A stretch of DNA of 64,000 nt from an uncultured Eubacterium sp. (GTDB lineage Bacteria; Bacillota; Clostridia; Lachnospirales; Lachnospiraceae), in contig CAJTVR010000002.1 of the NCBI GenBank assembly GCA_910580075.1, positions 32,281-96,280 of the forward strand, read 5' to 3'. Made by a program: the position numbers and the translations under genes. The notes under the pieces were generated by a model. The model had not been told where the DNA came from, ran no database searches, and saw only the letters and a list, made by a program, of their open reading frames with translations. Positions 50,357-59,242 of this stretch are shown here, piece by piece. How positions within the stretch are numbered: position 1 is the first letter of the stretch; each line of letters starts with the position of its first letter.

Positions 50357-50869
50357 TCACTCTTTAAAATAATCTGCCATACCAATTGCTGCTGTTTCAA
50401 AATACTTTGACTGCAGATAATCATTTTCCATCTCTGTATTATAACATCCTTCTGCCTTTGCTTCTGCTATTGACTCAGCTGTGTCTTTCGGTGTTATTCC
50501 TCTATGGAAAGCTATACTCTGCGATTGTATACAAAAATCATACAAATTATCACAATTTTGAGAATCACGATCCTCAACCCCGCACTTTTTGCATAAAAAG
50601 GAAATAACCTCCGCGTCCTGCATTTGAAACGGATTTATCCCATACAGGGAAAGAACAAGGTTCTCATCTTTCGACACCTCAGCAAATGCAAGTCTGCCAT
50701 CCACAAATTCCAGCTGCAGACAATTTTCAAAATAATAAATCCTGTCTTCTATTTCCGCATCCCCTTTTCCAAGGATATTTATAAGATCTTTCCGGCTCTG
50801 CCCAAACTCAATGATACTGCTATCATTTACTTCAATGCCACATAATGGCATCATCTTTATTTTAACCAT
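50357..50869 (-). CDS. Hypothetical cytoplasmic protein
   Basis: 170 residues, acidic, with no signal peptide or membrane helix. The sequence begins MVKIKMMPLCGIEVNDSS, includes the beta-rich run IYYFENCLQLEFVDGRLAF, and a Cys-containing segment ISFLCKKCGVED. The style (small acidic, stand-alone, AT-rich) resembles immunity-type accessory proteins, but no family is recognised. I chose the ATG at 50869, with GGGAGAAG upstream. Confidence 0.65.
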   Translation of the reverse strand: MVKIKMMPLCGIEVNDSSIIEFGQSRKDLINILGKGDAEIEDRIYYFENCLQLEFVDGRLAFAEVSKDENLVLSLYGINPFQMQDAEVISFLCKKCGVEDRDSQNCDNLYDFCIQSQSIAFHRGITPKDTAESIAEAKAEGCYNTEMENDYLQSKYFETAAIGMADYFKE

Positions 50870-51017
50870 ATATTCTTCTCCCTTTTTATTCATTACTTGT
50901 TTTATTTTGCGACGCAAATCAATCGCCAGCCTCTTTATGCATTATACTCATTATAATTTATATTATCAAGTCTAACATCAATACCATTGATATTACCCTG
51001 ACACACAGGATCCAGCT

Positions 51018-51080
51018 CAGAAAATTAAGAATTTCTTACTGTTTGCAAGCGGAACAGAAAAAGGAAAAAATATCGTCCGC
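51018..51080. mobile_element. MITE-like element, copy H (right arm fragment)
   Basis: CAGAAAATTAAGAATTTCTT, ACTGTTTGCAAGCGGAACAG and AAAAAGGAAAAA match the family's right arm, which then breaks down at TATCGTCCGC. Confidence 0.65.
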
Positions 51081-51086
51081 ATTTAT

Positions 51087-51169
51087 GCTAAGAATCCGCT
51101 AAAATCCCGCTAACAGACCGCTAAGGAATGCTAAAATCTATTCCCTTTCTTTATGTTTTCCGTTATGAT
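51087..51169 (+). promoter_or_regulatory. Five GCTAA repeats at 10-11 bp spacing plus a -10 box
   Basis: GCTAA occurs at 51087, 51098, 51109, 51120 and 51130, in units such as GCTAAGAATCC, GCTAAAATCCC and GCTAACAGACC. The TATGAT at 51164-51169 is placed so that the last repeat abuts the -35 position. This is the layout of an OmpR-family activator site in front of the small-peptide genes. Confidence 0.7.
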
Positions 51170-51211
51170 ACATCTGCCAGAATCATGTATAAAAAGGGAG
51201 GAATTTTCATA

Positions 51212-51295
51212 ATGGAAACAGTCATTGTCATTTTTAGCGTGATCATAGTCGCAGGCGTATGTGCCTGGAATTTCTTTGATACTTATCATAAATAA
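51212..51295 (+). CDS. 27-residue predicted membrane peptide
   Basis: A short reading frame with a strong site (GGGAGGAA, then ATG at 51212). It starts METVIVIFSVIIVAGV, a single hydrophobic helix, and ends NFFDTYHK. Its size and single helix recall KdpF-like peptides, but the sequence does not let me assign one. It sits directly behind the GCTAA repeats and just before a second small membrane peptide, upstream of a KdpDE-like system. Confidence 0.6.
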   Translation: METVIVIFSVIIVAGVCAWNFFDTYHK

Positions 51296-51317
51296 TATGG
51301 AATAATGAGGTGATATC

Positions 51318-51461
51318 ATGAATATACTTAGTCTTGCCGCTCTTTTCATTGGCGGTACATTTTCAGTTTTAATTCTGCTCTATCTGTTTGCCGGACTGAT
51401 TGCGGTGCTGGCATGGAAAGTTTACAGAACGGCTCATCTGGGATGTTCGTTCTGGGATTAA
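51318..51461 (+). CDS. 47-residue predicted membrane peptide
   Basis: ATG at 51318 with GAGGTG upstream, 22 bp after the 27-residue peptide. It has one long hydrophobic stretch (LAALFIGGTF through LIAVLAW) and a polar C-terminus (KVYRTAHLGCSFWD). Probably co-transcribed with the preceding peptide. No family recognised. Hairpins at 51529-51567 and 51597-51625 follow. Confidence 0.55.
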   Translation: MNILSLAALFIGGTFSVLILLYLFAGLIAVLAWKVYRTAHLGCSFWD

Positions 51462-51528
51462 CCCGTGCCTGTGTCTGTGCCGGCTGACTGCTGCCGGATG
51501 TCTGAACACTGAATACAGCATATGTTCT

Positions 51529-51626
51529 TTCGGATGTCTGCTGCGGAAAGAAAGCAGGGCATCCGAAGGAAACACTGACTGATGCGGCTGGTTTTGGCAG
51601 AATTCAGATCCGGAATCTGCTTTTTC
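51529..51626 (+). terminator. Hairpins after the small-peptide genes
   Basis: TTCGGATG...CATCCGAA (51529-51567), then GCAGAATTC pairing with GAATCTGC followed by TTTTT (51598-51625). The second looks like an intrinsic terminator that separates the peptide unit from the kinase gene. Confidence 0.55.
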
Positions 51627-51663
51627 CTGGAATTTTTACAGTCCGTCTGCATTTTCTTATATT

Positions 51664-51719
51664 TTAGCAGAATCTTAGCGCTCTTTTCACTTGCAGTTTT
51701 CTTTGTGATATATTATTGT
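51664..51719 (+). promoter_or_regulatory. Second GCTAA pair and promoter of the KdpDE-like operon
   Basis: On the minus strand GCTAAGATTCT-GCTAA reads from 51679 to 51664, the same word at the same 11-bp spacing as at 51087 but inverted. TTGCAG (51691-51696), 17 bp and TATTGT (51714-51719) follow. This suggests autoregulation. Confidence 0.6.
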
Positions 51720-51793
51720 AGAAAGGTGCACATACTATATTTATCAGCCCGTGCCGCATATTTTCCATACAGTTTGAATCAGGAGAACTGCCA

Positions 51794-52852
51794 ATGACCT
51801 CCCTCATAGATGTTGTAAAAAAACACCATGCTGTACTGACAATCCTTATCATGTCTGCAGCGACATTATGTTCTTTTCTTTTTTTCTTTCTTGTACCTTC
51901 CGGATCTGCAAATATTACATTATTTTATGTGTTTGCGCTTATTATAATCGCACGCTATACAAAAGGATACCGTTACGGCATTGCAGCTGCGCTGTTTTGC
52001 GTTGTATTTATTAATTACTTTTTTACTTATCCGCATTTTAAATTAAATTTTACGCTGGCCGGATATCCGGTTACTTTTATTGTTATGCTTGCGATTACGC
52101 TAATCACAAGTACCCTGACATCTCATATGAAGCGCCAGGCGGAGGCTCTGGCTGCAGCGGAAAAGGAAAAAATGCGGGCAAATCTGCTTCGTGCCGTTTC
52201 CCATGACCTGCGCACTCCGCTAACAGGCATTATCGGCTCTGTCGCTACGCTGCGCGAAGACAGCCTCATACAGACTGACCTGCAGCTGCACGAAACCGTA
52301 AACCATATTTACGATGATGCAGCCTGGCTCTTAAATATGGTTGAAAACCTTCTTTCTGTTACCCGAATCCAGGACACGGATACACATGTCAAAAAGTCAA
52401 TGGAAGTGGTGGAAGAAGTTGTATCTGAATCCATTGCCCGGCTCAAAAAAAGGCTTCCGCAGGCCCGGATTGAAGCAGCCCTTCCGCAGGATTTCATTAT
52501 GATTCCAATGGATGCAATTTTAATCGAACAGGTGCTGATTAATCTTATGGAAAATGCGCTGGTACATTCCAAAAGCACACAGCCTGTCCGCCTGCAGGTA
52601 ACCGCAGACCTGTCTTGTGTACTGTTTGAAGTGATTGATTACGGTGTGGGAATTCCCAAAGATTTGCTGGATACGATTTTTGACGGTGTTCCTTCCTGTG
52701 AATCCAAGTCCGCAGACAGCAGAAAAGGCATGGGCATCGGCCTGTCTATCTGCAAAACAATTGTTCTGGCGCATCATGGAACTATTACGGCAAAAAATCA
52801 TACGGACGGCGCTGTATTTTCCTTTACACTGCCTTCCGCTGAATGCAGCTGA
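51794..52852 (+). CDS. KdpD-like sensor histidine kinase lacking the N-terminal KdpD/USP domains
   Basis: 352 residues. A DUF4118-type block of about four membrane helices (LFFFLVPSGSANITLFYVFA, YPVTFIVMLAITLITSTLTS) begins almost at the N-terminus. HisKA follows with His in RAVSHDLRTPLTG, and HATPase_c with NLMENALVHS, DYGVGI and GMGIGLSICK. Full KdpD has about 900 residues with a cytoplasmic sensor; here only the membrane and kinase half is present. AGGAGAA precedes the ATG. The response regulator follows after 55 bp. Confidence 0.9.
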   Translation: MTSLIDVVKKHHAVLTILIMSAATLCSFLFFFLVPSGSANITLFYVFALIIIARYTKGYRYGIAAALFCVVFINYFFTYPHFKLNFTLAGYPVTFIVMLAITLITSTLTSHMKRQAEALAAAEKEKMRANLLRAVSHDLRTPLTGIIGSVATLREDSLIQTDLQLHETVNHIYDDAAWLLNMVENLLSVTRIQDTDTHVKKSMEVVEEVVSESIARLKKRLPQARIEAALPQDFIMIPMDAILIEQVLINLMENALVHSKSTQPVRLQVTADLSCVLFEVIDYGVGIPKDLLDTIFDGVPSCESKSADSRKGMGIGLSICKTIVLAHHGTITAKNHTDGAVFSFTLPSAECS

Positions 52853-52907
52853 AAGATTCGCCCAGATTTATGAAACACATCCTAAATATACTGAAAGGAA
52901 CTTTTTT

Positions 52908-53639
52908 ATGAAAAATCAGTTTTCTGTTTTGATTATTGAAGATGAAAAAAATATATGTGACTTTATGACAAAATTTCTGACTTCCCACGGTTACCGTGTA
53001 ACCGCCGCTTCCTGTGGCAGAGACGGACTGTCTGTGATTTCTTCCTGCTGCCCGGATATCATACTGCTGGACTTAGGGCTCCCGGATATGGACGGTATGG
53101 AAATCATTCAAAAGGTGCGCACATGGTCAGCCAGCCCGATTATTGTCATATCTGCACGTACCATGGAGCAGGATAAAGTCCATGCACTGGATGCCGGAGC
53201 CGACGATTATATTACAAAACCTTTTGGCACATCCGAACTGCTTGCCCGCATCCGCACCTCTCTGCGCCACAGCAATCAGTTAAATTCCGGCGGAGATTTA
53301 TACAACAAACCTTATCAGGCGCTGGATCTGACAATTGATTTTGAAAAACATCTCGTGCTGCTGGCCGGCAGACAGCTGCATCTGACGCCTGTAGAATACC
53401 GGATTGTAACTTTTCTGGCACAAAATTCCGGCAAAGTGCTGACCTACAGCGCCATTATGCAGAATGTCTGGGGACCTTATATCGACAGCAGCAATAAAAT
53501 TCTCCGCGTTAATATGGCAAATATACGCAGAAAACTTGAAAAAAATCCGGCTGAACCACAGTATATTTTTACAGAAATAGGCGTTGGATACCGGATGATT
53601 GAAAACGGAATTACATTTCAAAACCTGCCCCAGGATTGA
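52908..53639 (+). CDS. KdpE-like OmpR-family response regulator
   Basis: 243 residues. The receiver has IIEDEK, the phospho-acceptor Asp in IILLDLGLPDMDG, SARTMEQDK and TKPFGTSELLARIR; the winged helix has LTPVEYRIVTFLAQNSGKVL and LRVNMANIRRKLE, in the KdpE style. The ATG at 52908 follows AAAGGAAC; the longer in-frame extension overlaps the kinase gene and has no signal. No kdpFABC genes are in the window, so targets are inferred to be the GCTAA-controlled units upstream. Confidence 0.92.
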   Translation: MKNQFSVLIIEDEKNICDFMTKFLTSHGYRVTAASCGRDGLSVISSCCPDIILLDLGLPDMDGMEIIQKVRTWSASPIIVISARTMEQDKVHALDAGADDYITKPFGTSELLARIRTSLRHSNQLNSGGDLYNKPYQALDLTIDFEKHLVLLAGRQLHLTPVEYRIVTFLAQNSGKVLTYSAIMQNVWGPYIDSSNKILRVNMANIRRKLEKNPAEPQYIFTEIGVGYRMIENGITFQNLPQD

Positions 53640-53665
53640 AAACAGAACCACATTTCTTATCCTGT

Positions 53666-54121
53666 TTACAGACTGAAATGGCTCTGATCCTTGGACTGGA
53701 CATACAAATCTATCGTACAGTCTGCCAGATGCTCATAATTTACATCCAGTGCATACGCCACCTGCGCATGGATTTCTTCTTCTGATTCTTCGATCGAAAT
53801 ACTATGGGCGTCAATTCCCATCATCATGCTGCCGAACGGAGTGCTGTAGCAGGTCATATTCTTTCTGTCCTTCTCAAATATCATATGCACATTGGAAGAG
53901 CCTCTGCGTGTAATTTCCAAAGAATCCTTCTGCAGTTTTAACACATTTTTTGTTACATTTTCAAATCCTTCCACAACTTCGTCATAAAGTATATAATGCT
54001 TTCCGTTTTTGTAGTAATATTCTCCCGGCGCTATGATTTCTACCGGTTCGGAATCATTGATATCATCGCTGTCTGCGGAAAACTGAAGGCCGCTGATTTT
54101 TAAAAGTATGTCCTTTGTCAT
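53666..54121 (-). CDS. DUF1934 (YwiB-like) family protein
   Basis: 151 residues predicted to form a calycin-like beta barrel. Typical stretches are GEYYYKNGKHYILYDEV, SSNVHMIFEK and MTCYSTPFGSMMMGIDAHSI. AAGGAG precedes the ATG at 54121. Function not established for the family. It is convergent with the KdpE-like gene. Confidence 0.82.
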   Translation of the reverse strand: MTKDILLKISGLQFSADSDDINDSEPVEIIAPGEYYYKNGKHYILYDEVVEGFENVTKNVLKLQKDSLEITRRGSSNVHMIFEKDRKNMTCYSTPFGSMMMGIDAHSISIEESEEEIHAQVAYALDVNYEHLADCTIDLYVQSKDQSHFSL

Positions 54122-54251
54122 CATTTAACTCCTTTTTGGCTTGGAAATACTGGCGCGTGTTTCATATAAATGTCAGTTTTATGGAATACCGGCTGTGTAT
54201 TCCGGATATATTTTAACTTTTTTTATGCGGATTTGCAAGATTCGATTGCAT

Positions 54252-55157
54252 CTATATTTTCACCACAAATCTGCGGGCCCTTCTGTAATTCGGTCTGCCT
54301 TCCACGCCGCTCAGACTGAAACTGACTCCAAAATAACTGTGGTTTTTGTCGATCAGCTGCCAGGAAGGATCGTATACTTTTCCGCCTGCTTCTGCCCAGC
54401 CATGTCCTCCGCTGGATACCGCATAACAGTTTTTGTACCCGGCTGCATTGGCCAGAAATGCAAAAGCTGCTCCATAAGCATAACAGCTGCCATGTTTCTC
54501 CCAAAACATCGCCCGGGCATAATCCTGTTCCCAGTGTCTGGTATGCAAAAATTCAGGAGAGCCGCGGTACTGGTAATGTTTCAGCAGATAGTCAAAACTC
54601 TTTCTTAGTTTTTCCTGTTTTGTCATGGCAGGCTTCGATGCCTTTTCAACAATCTGATTCGCCATTGCCAGTATTTCCAGCTTCGCTCTGCTTTCGTCTG
54701 TCAGTTTTGCCTTTCCGTCTGATGCCAGCGTGATGTCATTAATTTTATCAGATACAATCATAAAACCTTTGCCTGCATTTGCTGTTTTGAAAAAATAATA
54801 TTGATCTTCGTATTTCTGCCAGCCTGTATGCTGGACTCCTTTAGAATCAAAATAATACTTTTTGCCATTGATGGTTTTGATTCCTTTCACCTTCCTGCCG
54901 CCTTCATAGTACAGATATTTCTGATTTCTGCATATCCATCCCTCCTGTGCAGATTTGGTGCTGTATGCCTGTGCATCTTCAGGCTCTTTCGCATTTCCAG
55001 GCTCTTTGATATCTTCGGATGCTTTTACATCTTCCATTTTGCCAGACAGCTGTTCCTGCTGTGCCCAGGTCTTCACACTGCAGCATCCCATACAAATCAG
55101 CACAGCTGCCGTCAGCAGAATACCACGCACGGTTCCTGCTGATATTCTGATCTTCAT
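54252..55157 (-). CDS. Secreted transglutaminase-like protein with wall-binding repeats
   Basis: About 301 residues. A signal peptide (GILLTAAVLICMGCC) is followed by two glucan/choline-binding-type repeats (KTINGKKYYFDSKGVQHTGW, KYEDQYYFF). A transglutaminase-like domain follows with Cys in KHGSCYAYGAAFAFL, His in SSGGHGWAEAGG and Asp in VYDPSW. The triad looks complete, so a thiol hydrolase or cross-linking role outside the cell is possible. The ATG at 55157 has AAAAGG 9 bp upstream; a TTG at 55175 with GAGGGGG upstream is an equally possible start, adding MKRFLF. Confidence 0.82.
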   Translation of the reverse strand: MKIRISAGTVRGILLTAAVLICMGCCSVKTWAQQEQLSGKMEDVKASEDIKEPGNAKEPEDAQAYSTKSAQEGWICRNQKYLYYEGGRKVKGIKTINGKKYYFDSKGVQHTGWQKYEDQYYFFKTANAGKGFMIVSDKINDITLASDGKAKLTDESRAKLEILAMANQIVEKASKPAMTKQEKLRKSFDYLLKHYQYRGSPEFLHTRHWEQDYARAMFWEKHGSCYAYGAAFAFLANAAGYKNCYAVSSGGHGWAEAGGKVYDPSWQLIDKNHSYFGVSFSLSGVEGRPNYRRARRFVVKI

Positions 55158-55239
55158 AAATAAAAACCTTTTCAAACTGAAACCCCCTCTTTCATTGCAT
55201 AAGGTCCGTCAGCGGGCTTTCTGCTGAATTCCTGCCAGT

Positions 55240-55419
55240 TTCTGCCAGCTGAATTCTGCTTCATCAGCAGATGCTTTTTGCTGTTGCCGCCTTCAGCACT
55301 TCCGACCTCCCTCTCAGCTTCTGCCAGATGAATCCTGCTTCACCAGCAGATGCTTTTCTCTGTTGCCGCCTTCAGCGCTTCCGCTTTCCCTCTCAGTTTC
55401 TGCCAGATGAACCCTGCAA
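55240..55419. repeat. 79-bp tandem repeat between the two transglutaminase genes
   Basis: TTCTGCCAG starts units at 55240, 55319 and 55398 (79-bp period). Shared words are CAGCAGATGCTTTT, CTGTTGCCGCCTTCAGC and CCCTCTCAG. It occupies most of the 305-bp gap 55176-55480. No gene is seen. Confidence 0.85.
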
Positions 55420-55480
55420 AATAACCGGATTTTCTATAGATGCCTTAAGCATCTTTCACTCTCACAGATTTTCACTGCTG

Positions 55481-57361
55481 CTAAATCAGCCTCTTTAACA
55501 CCGGACGCATTCCGTAGCCGTCATAAGACCTGTTATAATATTCACTGAATCCGCGTGCTTCTGCAAACAGCGGATCATATACCCGTCCATTCAATTCTAC
55601 CCATGCGTGCGACGTATCACAGGCTACATACACCTGCGGATAGCCGCATTCGTGAAATAGAAATGCTGCCGCCGATGCTTCTGATACGCAGCATCCCTGA
55701 TGATTGTCAAAAATATCATTTGCAAATGTAACTTCCCATCCAGCCTGTCTGTAAATTGGCTGCAGCCTCCGGTAGCGTTTGTATGGAAACTGGAAAATCC
55801 AGCGGAAGCATTTTTCGATTTTCTGGCTTCTGCTGTCAGATGCATTTGTTACCTGGTCTACAATCGCGCGTGCTTTCATCATAGTCTGGATTTTCTTTAC
55901 ATTTGCGTCTGTCTTTTGCGCCGTTCCGCTGCCTGTAATTTTAATACCGTCAATTCTGGCTGAAGAAGCCATGACTCCTGTCTCTCTGTCAAAATAATAA
56001 TATTCACTGCCGATTTTTTTCCAGCCGCACACAGCTTTACCGTTTTGATCTATGTAATAAGTCTTTTCAAACTCTCTTAGAAACTGCTCTGCCAGCTTCC
56101 TGCTCATAGACCGGAACGGTTTTTTAGATACCGCAAAAATTCCGCCTTTGGAAACTGATATTTTCAGATTCCCTTCTTTGGATACGACTGGCGGATGATA
56201 AAACAACGGCTCAAAATTCCGTTTATTTTTATCATAGCGGTATACATATACTTCTGTGCCGCTTTCCCAGCCTTCTGCCGGAAAAATTACATCCATATCC
56301 AGTTTAGCGCCGCTTCCAAAAGAAAATTTCAAAACTTTTACGCGGCCTGCTGAAATACTATTTTTCTGCAGCGCTTTTTTCATATCAGTCCGAAATGACT
56401 TTAGCAGACTGTCCGTACTGTCTTTTAAATCAGCCAGTTCCAGGCTGCTGCCTGACTGTCTGATACGGCTTGTTTTTACATCTAATTCCAGTTTACCGGA
56501 CACTTTTTTAATACGGTCCGCACTGGCTTTCATATGATAAGACCTGCCTGAGGCATCTTTGATCGTTATTTTAAGATTTTTCCCGCTGTCTGCCAATGCG
56601 CTTACTGCATCTTCTTCCAGCACAGCTCCTGGAAGTGCATCCGTACTGCTGCCTTCGTCTGTGACTGCTGCCAGAATCGTGACAGAATCAGCCTTTTTAT
56701 CTGACACTGCTTTCTTAAGAAGATCTCCCCGAACCTGCAGGCTGACATGTTCTGCTGCGCCCGCTAATACACCGTTTATCCTGAATGCAGCTGTTACGGC
56801 CGTTCCAGATTTTTTGACTGTGCTTTTAGCCGGGATAATCAGTATATTCTTTAAATTCGTGCAGTCTGTAAAAGTATGTTTTCCAATATCAGAAACACTG
56901 TCTGGTATTTCTATTTTCTGCAGTCCGCTGCAGTCTGCAAATGCTGTTTCTCTGATGCCCTTTACGGTATAACTTTTATCCGCACCATAAATTTTTTCTG
57001 GAATAACAATACTTCCTGGCATTTGTTTTTCATAGCCGTTTATGTAACATGTACTATTATCATACAGCTCATAGATCACGCCCTGGCTATCCGTAAAAAC
57101 AGGCTGCATACCGTTTTCAGCGGTTTCGTCTGGCTGTTTCGTCCAGCCGTCTGTGTCTGCGGTGTCCGGCATTTCATATTCCTGCGCATATTCCGGCTGA
57201 CCTGCCTGAATACCTGTGTCTGCGGCGTCTGCCAGCGTAGATTTTTCCTCCGCCTGTGATAATATCTGCGTGTGTAACAGGAAAAGAATAGCAAATCCTA
57301 TTACGGCACTCGTTTTCATAACAGTATAAAAGCCTCTGCCGCATGTTAAAAAATTTTTCAT
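55481..57361 (-). CDS. Secreted LRR/transglutaminase-like protein
   Basis: 626 residues. Signal peptide (SAVIGFAILFLLHTQILSQA), an acidic linker, a short BspA-type leucine-rich stretch (IRETAFADCSGLQKIEIPDS, VSDIGKHTFTDCTNLKNI), a middle region of unknown fold, one wall-binding-like repeat (YIDQNGKAVCGWKKIGSEYY), and a C-terminal transglutaminase-like domain with Cys in NHQGCCVSEASAAAFLF, His in CDTSHAWVELNG and Asp in VYDPLF. The ATG at 57361 has GGAGGAA upstream. It shares domain type with the gene at 54252, so they may be an old duplication with different N-termini. Confidence 0.84.
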   Translation of the reverse strand: MKNFLTCGRGFYTVMKTSAVIGFAILFLLHTQILSQAEEKSTLADAADTGIQAGQPEYAQEYEMPDTADTDGWTKQPDETAENGMQPVFTDSQGVIYELYDNSTCYINGYEKQMPGSIVIPEKIYGADKSYTVKGIRETAFADCSGLQKIEIPDSVSDIGKHTFTDCTNLKNILIIPAKSTVKKSGTAVTAAFRINGVLAGAAEHVSLQVRGDLLKKAVSDKKADSVTILAAVTDEGSSTDALPGAVLEEDAVSALADSGKNLKITIKDASGRSYHMKASADRIKKVSGKLELDVKTSRIRQSGSSLELADLKDSTDSLLKSFRTDMKKALQKNSISAGRVKVLKFSFGSGAKLDMDVIFPAEGWESGTEVYVYRYDKNKRNFEPLFYHPPVVSKEGNLKISVSKGGIFAVSKKPFRSMSRKLAEQFLREFEKTYYIDQNGKAVCGWKKIGSEYYYFDRETGVMASSARIDGIKITGSGTAQKTDANVKKIQTMMKARAIVDQVTNASDSRSQKIEKCFRWIFQFPYKRYRRLQPIYRQAGWEVTFANDIFDNHQGCCVSEASAAAFLFHECGYPQVYVACDTSHAWVELNGRVYDPLFAEARGFSEYYNRSYDGYGMRPVLKRLI

Positions 57362-57484
57362 AACTGCATAATTCCTCCTCACTCCTTCAGATGATTTTGT
57401 CTTTTTTATTATACTAAAAAGGAAAACGGCTATCAATGCTTTCTTTTCTAAATATATCCGCAAGGTATATGTTACCCGGACAAA

Positions 57485-57538
57485 AGAAGAGGCTGACTCA
57501 CTAAGCAAAATATTTAGTGAGACAGCCCCTTCTTTTGC
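57485..57538. terminator. Dispersed hairpin terminator between sortase and LRR genes
   Basis: AAGAAGAGGCTG...TCACTAA pairs with TTAGTGA...CAGCCCCTTCTT, with a T run on each side. It terminates the sortase transcript and belongs to the GAGGCTGTC family. Confidence 0.75.
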
Positions 57539-57582
57539 AGTATATGTATTAATCCTGTATTGTCCGTCAAATGCCAGACTCT

Positions 57583-59196
57583 TTATCTGCATTTACGTGC
57601 TACGACTACCAGCCTTCCATTTTCCTGCGAATACTCACAGGTAGACAGCATCAGTATCTGGTCTCCATATTCCATAAAACAGCCTGAATCAAATAACTGG
57701 TTTTCTTTTACAAAATCCAGGCATTTCTGAAATTCCTCCCGGCTGTTATAACTGAAAAACTGATAATACCGGAATCCCTGTTCATTTTCATTTAATATCC
57801 TTGTCTTAAACACTGCCACGGCTTCGTATCTGCCGGTTTCATACACTGTGTCAAAACGGATTTCTCTGTGTGCCTGAAAAAAAGCAGCATCCTCATACAG
57901 ATCCAGCGAGCCAAACATATGTCCGTTTTTCATGTTATGCCCGTAAACAATCGTATTATCGTCCAGCGGCCAGCAGCTGTTCAGAGGGTCTGCAAACAGT
58001 GCCCCTTCCACAGAATCTGAGCCTGTAAAATCATGGTCAAGATAATACTCCTTTTCTTTAAAAGGCTGCATAACCGGCTGATCTATCTGTGTGCCCGGAA
58101 TCTGCAGCCAGCCGAACAGCCCTGGATATTCCTGTGCTATATGCTGATACTGTTTTAAGATCTTCGGGCGTTTTGTGTGTCCTGAACTGCCTGCAGCCTG
58201 GTCTGGCGTTTTGGAATCCTCCTTCTGCTTTTCGCCAGGCGTTTTTTTCAAAGACAAGTCTTGAAGCTGTGTATTCTGATGTCCTGGCACAGATTTGTCT
58301 GCTCTGTCTGTTTCGTATGCCTGCGGATTGTATTCCAAAGCATCCTGCAAATCTGCATTCATGGAGATATCTTCTTTCTGGGAAGCGGATACTTTCATCT
58401 GGTGTGCATTCCAGGTATTCTGGTTTCTGGCAATCTGCCCATACAGCCATGCTGTCATAAAACAAACTGACAGACTGGCAAATATAAAAACAACAGAATT
58501 GTGCATACGGTCTGCAGACGGACCATGGAGTTTTGGATGCATAAATACCGCGGAATTATGCATATGTTTCGAAAACAGACCGTGCTGTTTTAGATACATA
58601 AATACCGCGGAATTATTATGCATCCGCTTCGAAGACACACCGCAGCATTTATGATGAGAATCCTGCATCACCCATGCCGCAAGCCTTTCCAGTTCGTCTT
58701 TATCATCTTTACCGTCTGTACCTGTTCCAGCAGCGCAGGGCTTTTCAGACTCATACGGACAGCTGTTTTTCAAATGAACCGCGCCTGAACAATTCTCTTC
58801 TGACAGACCCAGTTTTTCTTTCAGCGTGAGAACAAACATCAGACCGATTTTCGTTTTAAAATAGTTCTCCTGATGTTCTTCCAGCTTTGGCAGAACACAG
58901 ATCCATTTCTCTTTTCCAAGATGCCCGTATCTGCTTATCAGCTGGATCAGCTGTCCGGTATCACTGAAAAGCTCCGGCCAGTTTTTTACACCGTGTCCGC
59001 CATCTGCTGTATCCGCTATCTGCTCTAAGTATACCAGAAATGCATTTCCCAGTCTGCCAGGCAGCAGCTCCTGCTGTCTGTGGCGAAGACCCCGGCAGCA
59101 GAAACGCAGCTGCCGGCTGTTCATGCGCCAGGCTTTTTCAATGATTTTTTTCATATTTAAAAGAGTATTTTGTTCTGCTGTCCAATCCAGAGCCAT
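57583..59196 (-). CDS. Class B-like sortase with a large N-terminal cytoplasmic domain
   Basis: 537 residues. The N-terminal 230 or so residues are soluble, Leu/Cys/His-rich and of unknown fold. A membrane helix (VVFIFASLSVCFMTAWLYGQ), a variable linker and a sortase domain (about residues 350-537) follow, with His in IVYGHNMKNG, Cys in LMLSTCEYS and Arg in NGRLVVVARK. Sortases usually have only a short cytoplasmic start, so the N-terminal domain is unusual. The ATG at 59196 follows GAGGACAG. The catalytic set is complete, so it should anchor proteins to the wall. No sorting-signal substrate is evident among its neighbours. Confidence 0.86.
   Translation of the reverse strand: MALDWTAEQNTLLNMKKIIEKAWRMNSRQLRFCCRGLRHRQQELLPGRLGNAFLVYLEQIADTADGGHGVKNWPELFSDTGQLIQLISRYGHLGKEKWICVLPKLEEHQENYFKTKIGLMFVLTLKEKLGLSEENCSGAVHLKNSCPYESEKPCAAGTGTDGKDDKDELERLAAWVMQDSHHKCCGVSSKRMHNNSAVFMYLKQHGLFSKHMHNSAVFMHPKLHGPSADRMHNSVVFIFASLSVCFMTAWLYGQIARNQNTWNAHQMKVSASQKEDISMNADLQDALEYNPQAYETDRADKSVPGHQNTQLQDLSLKKTPGEKQKEDSKTPDQAAGSSGHTKRPKILKQYQHIAQEYPGLFGWLQIPGTQIDQPVMQPFKEKEYYLDHDFTGSDSVEGALFADPLNSCWPLDDNTIVYGHNMKNGHMFGSLDLYEDAAFFQAHREIRFDTVYETGRYEAVAVFKTRILNENEQGFRYYQFFSYNSREEFQKCLDFVKENQLFDSGCFMEYGDQILMLSTCEYSQENGRLVVVARKCR
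58490..58650. repeat. In-frame tandem repeat in the sortase gene
   Basis: Three units of about 57 bp encode RMHNNSAVFMYLKQHGLFSK, HMHNSAVFMHPKLHGPSAD and RMHNSVVF, directly before the membrane helix. The third unit merges into the helix. Confidence 0.8.
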
Positions 59197-59242
59197 ATTC
59201 TGTCCTCTTTCTCTGATAAGTATGTCAGAAAACAATCTTAAA

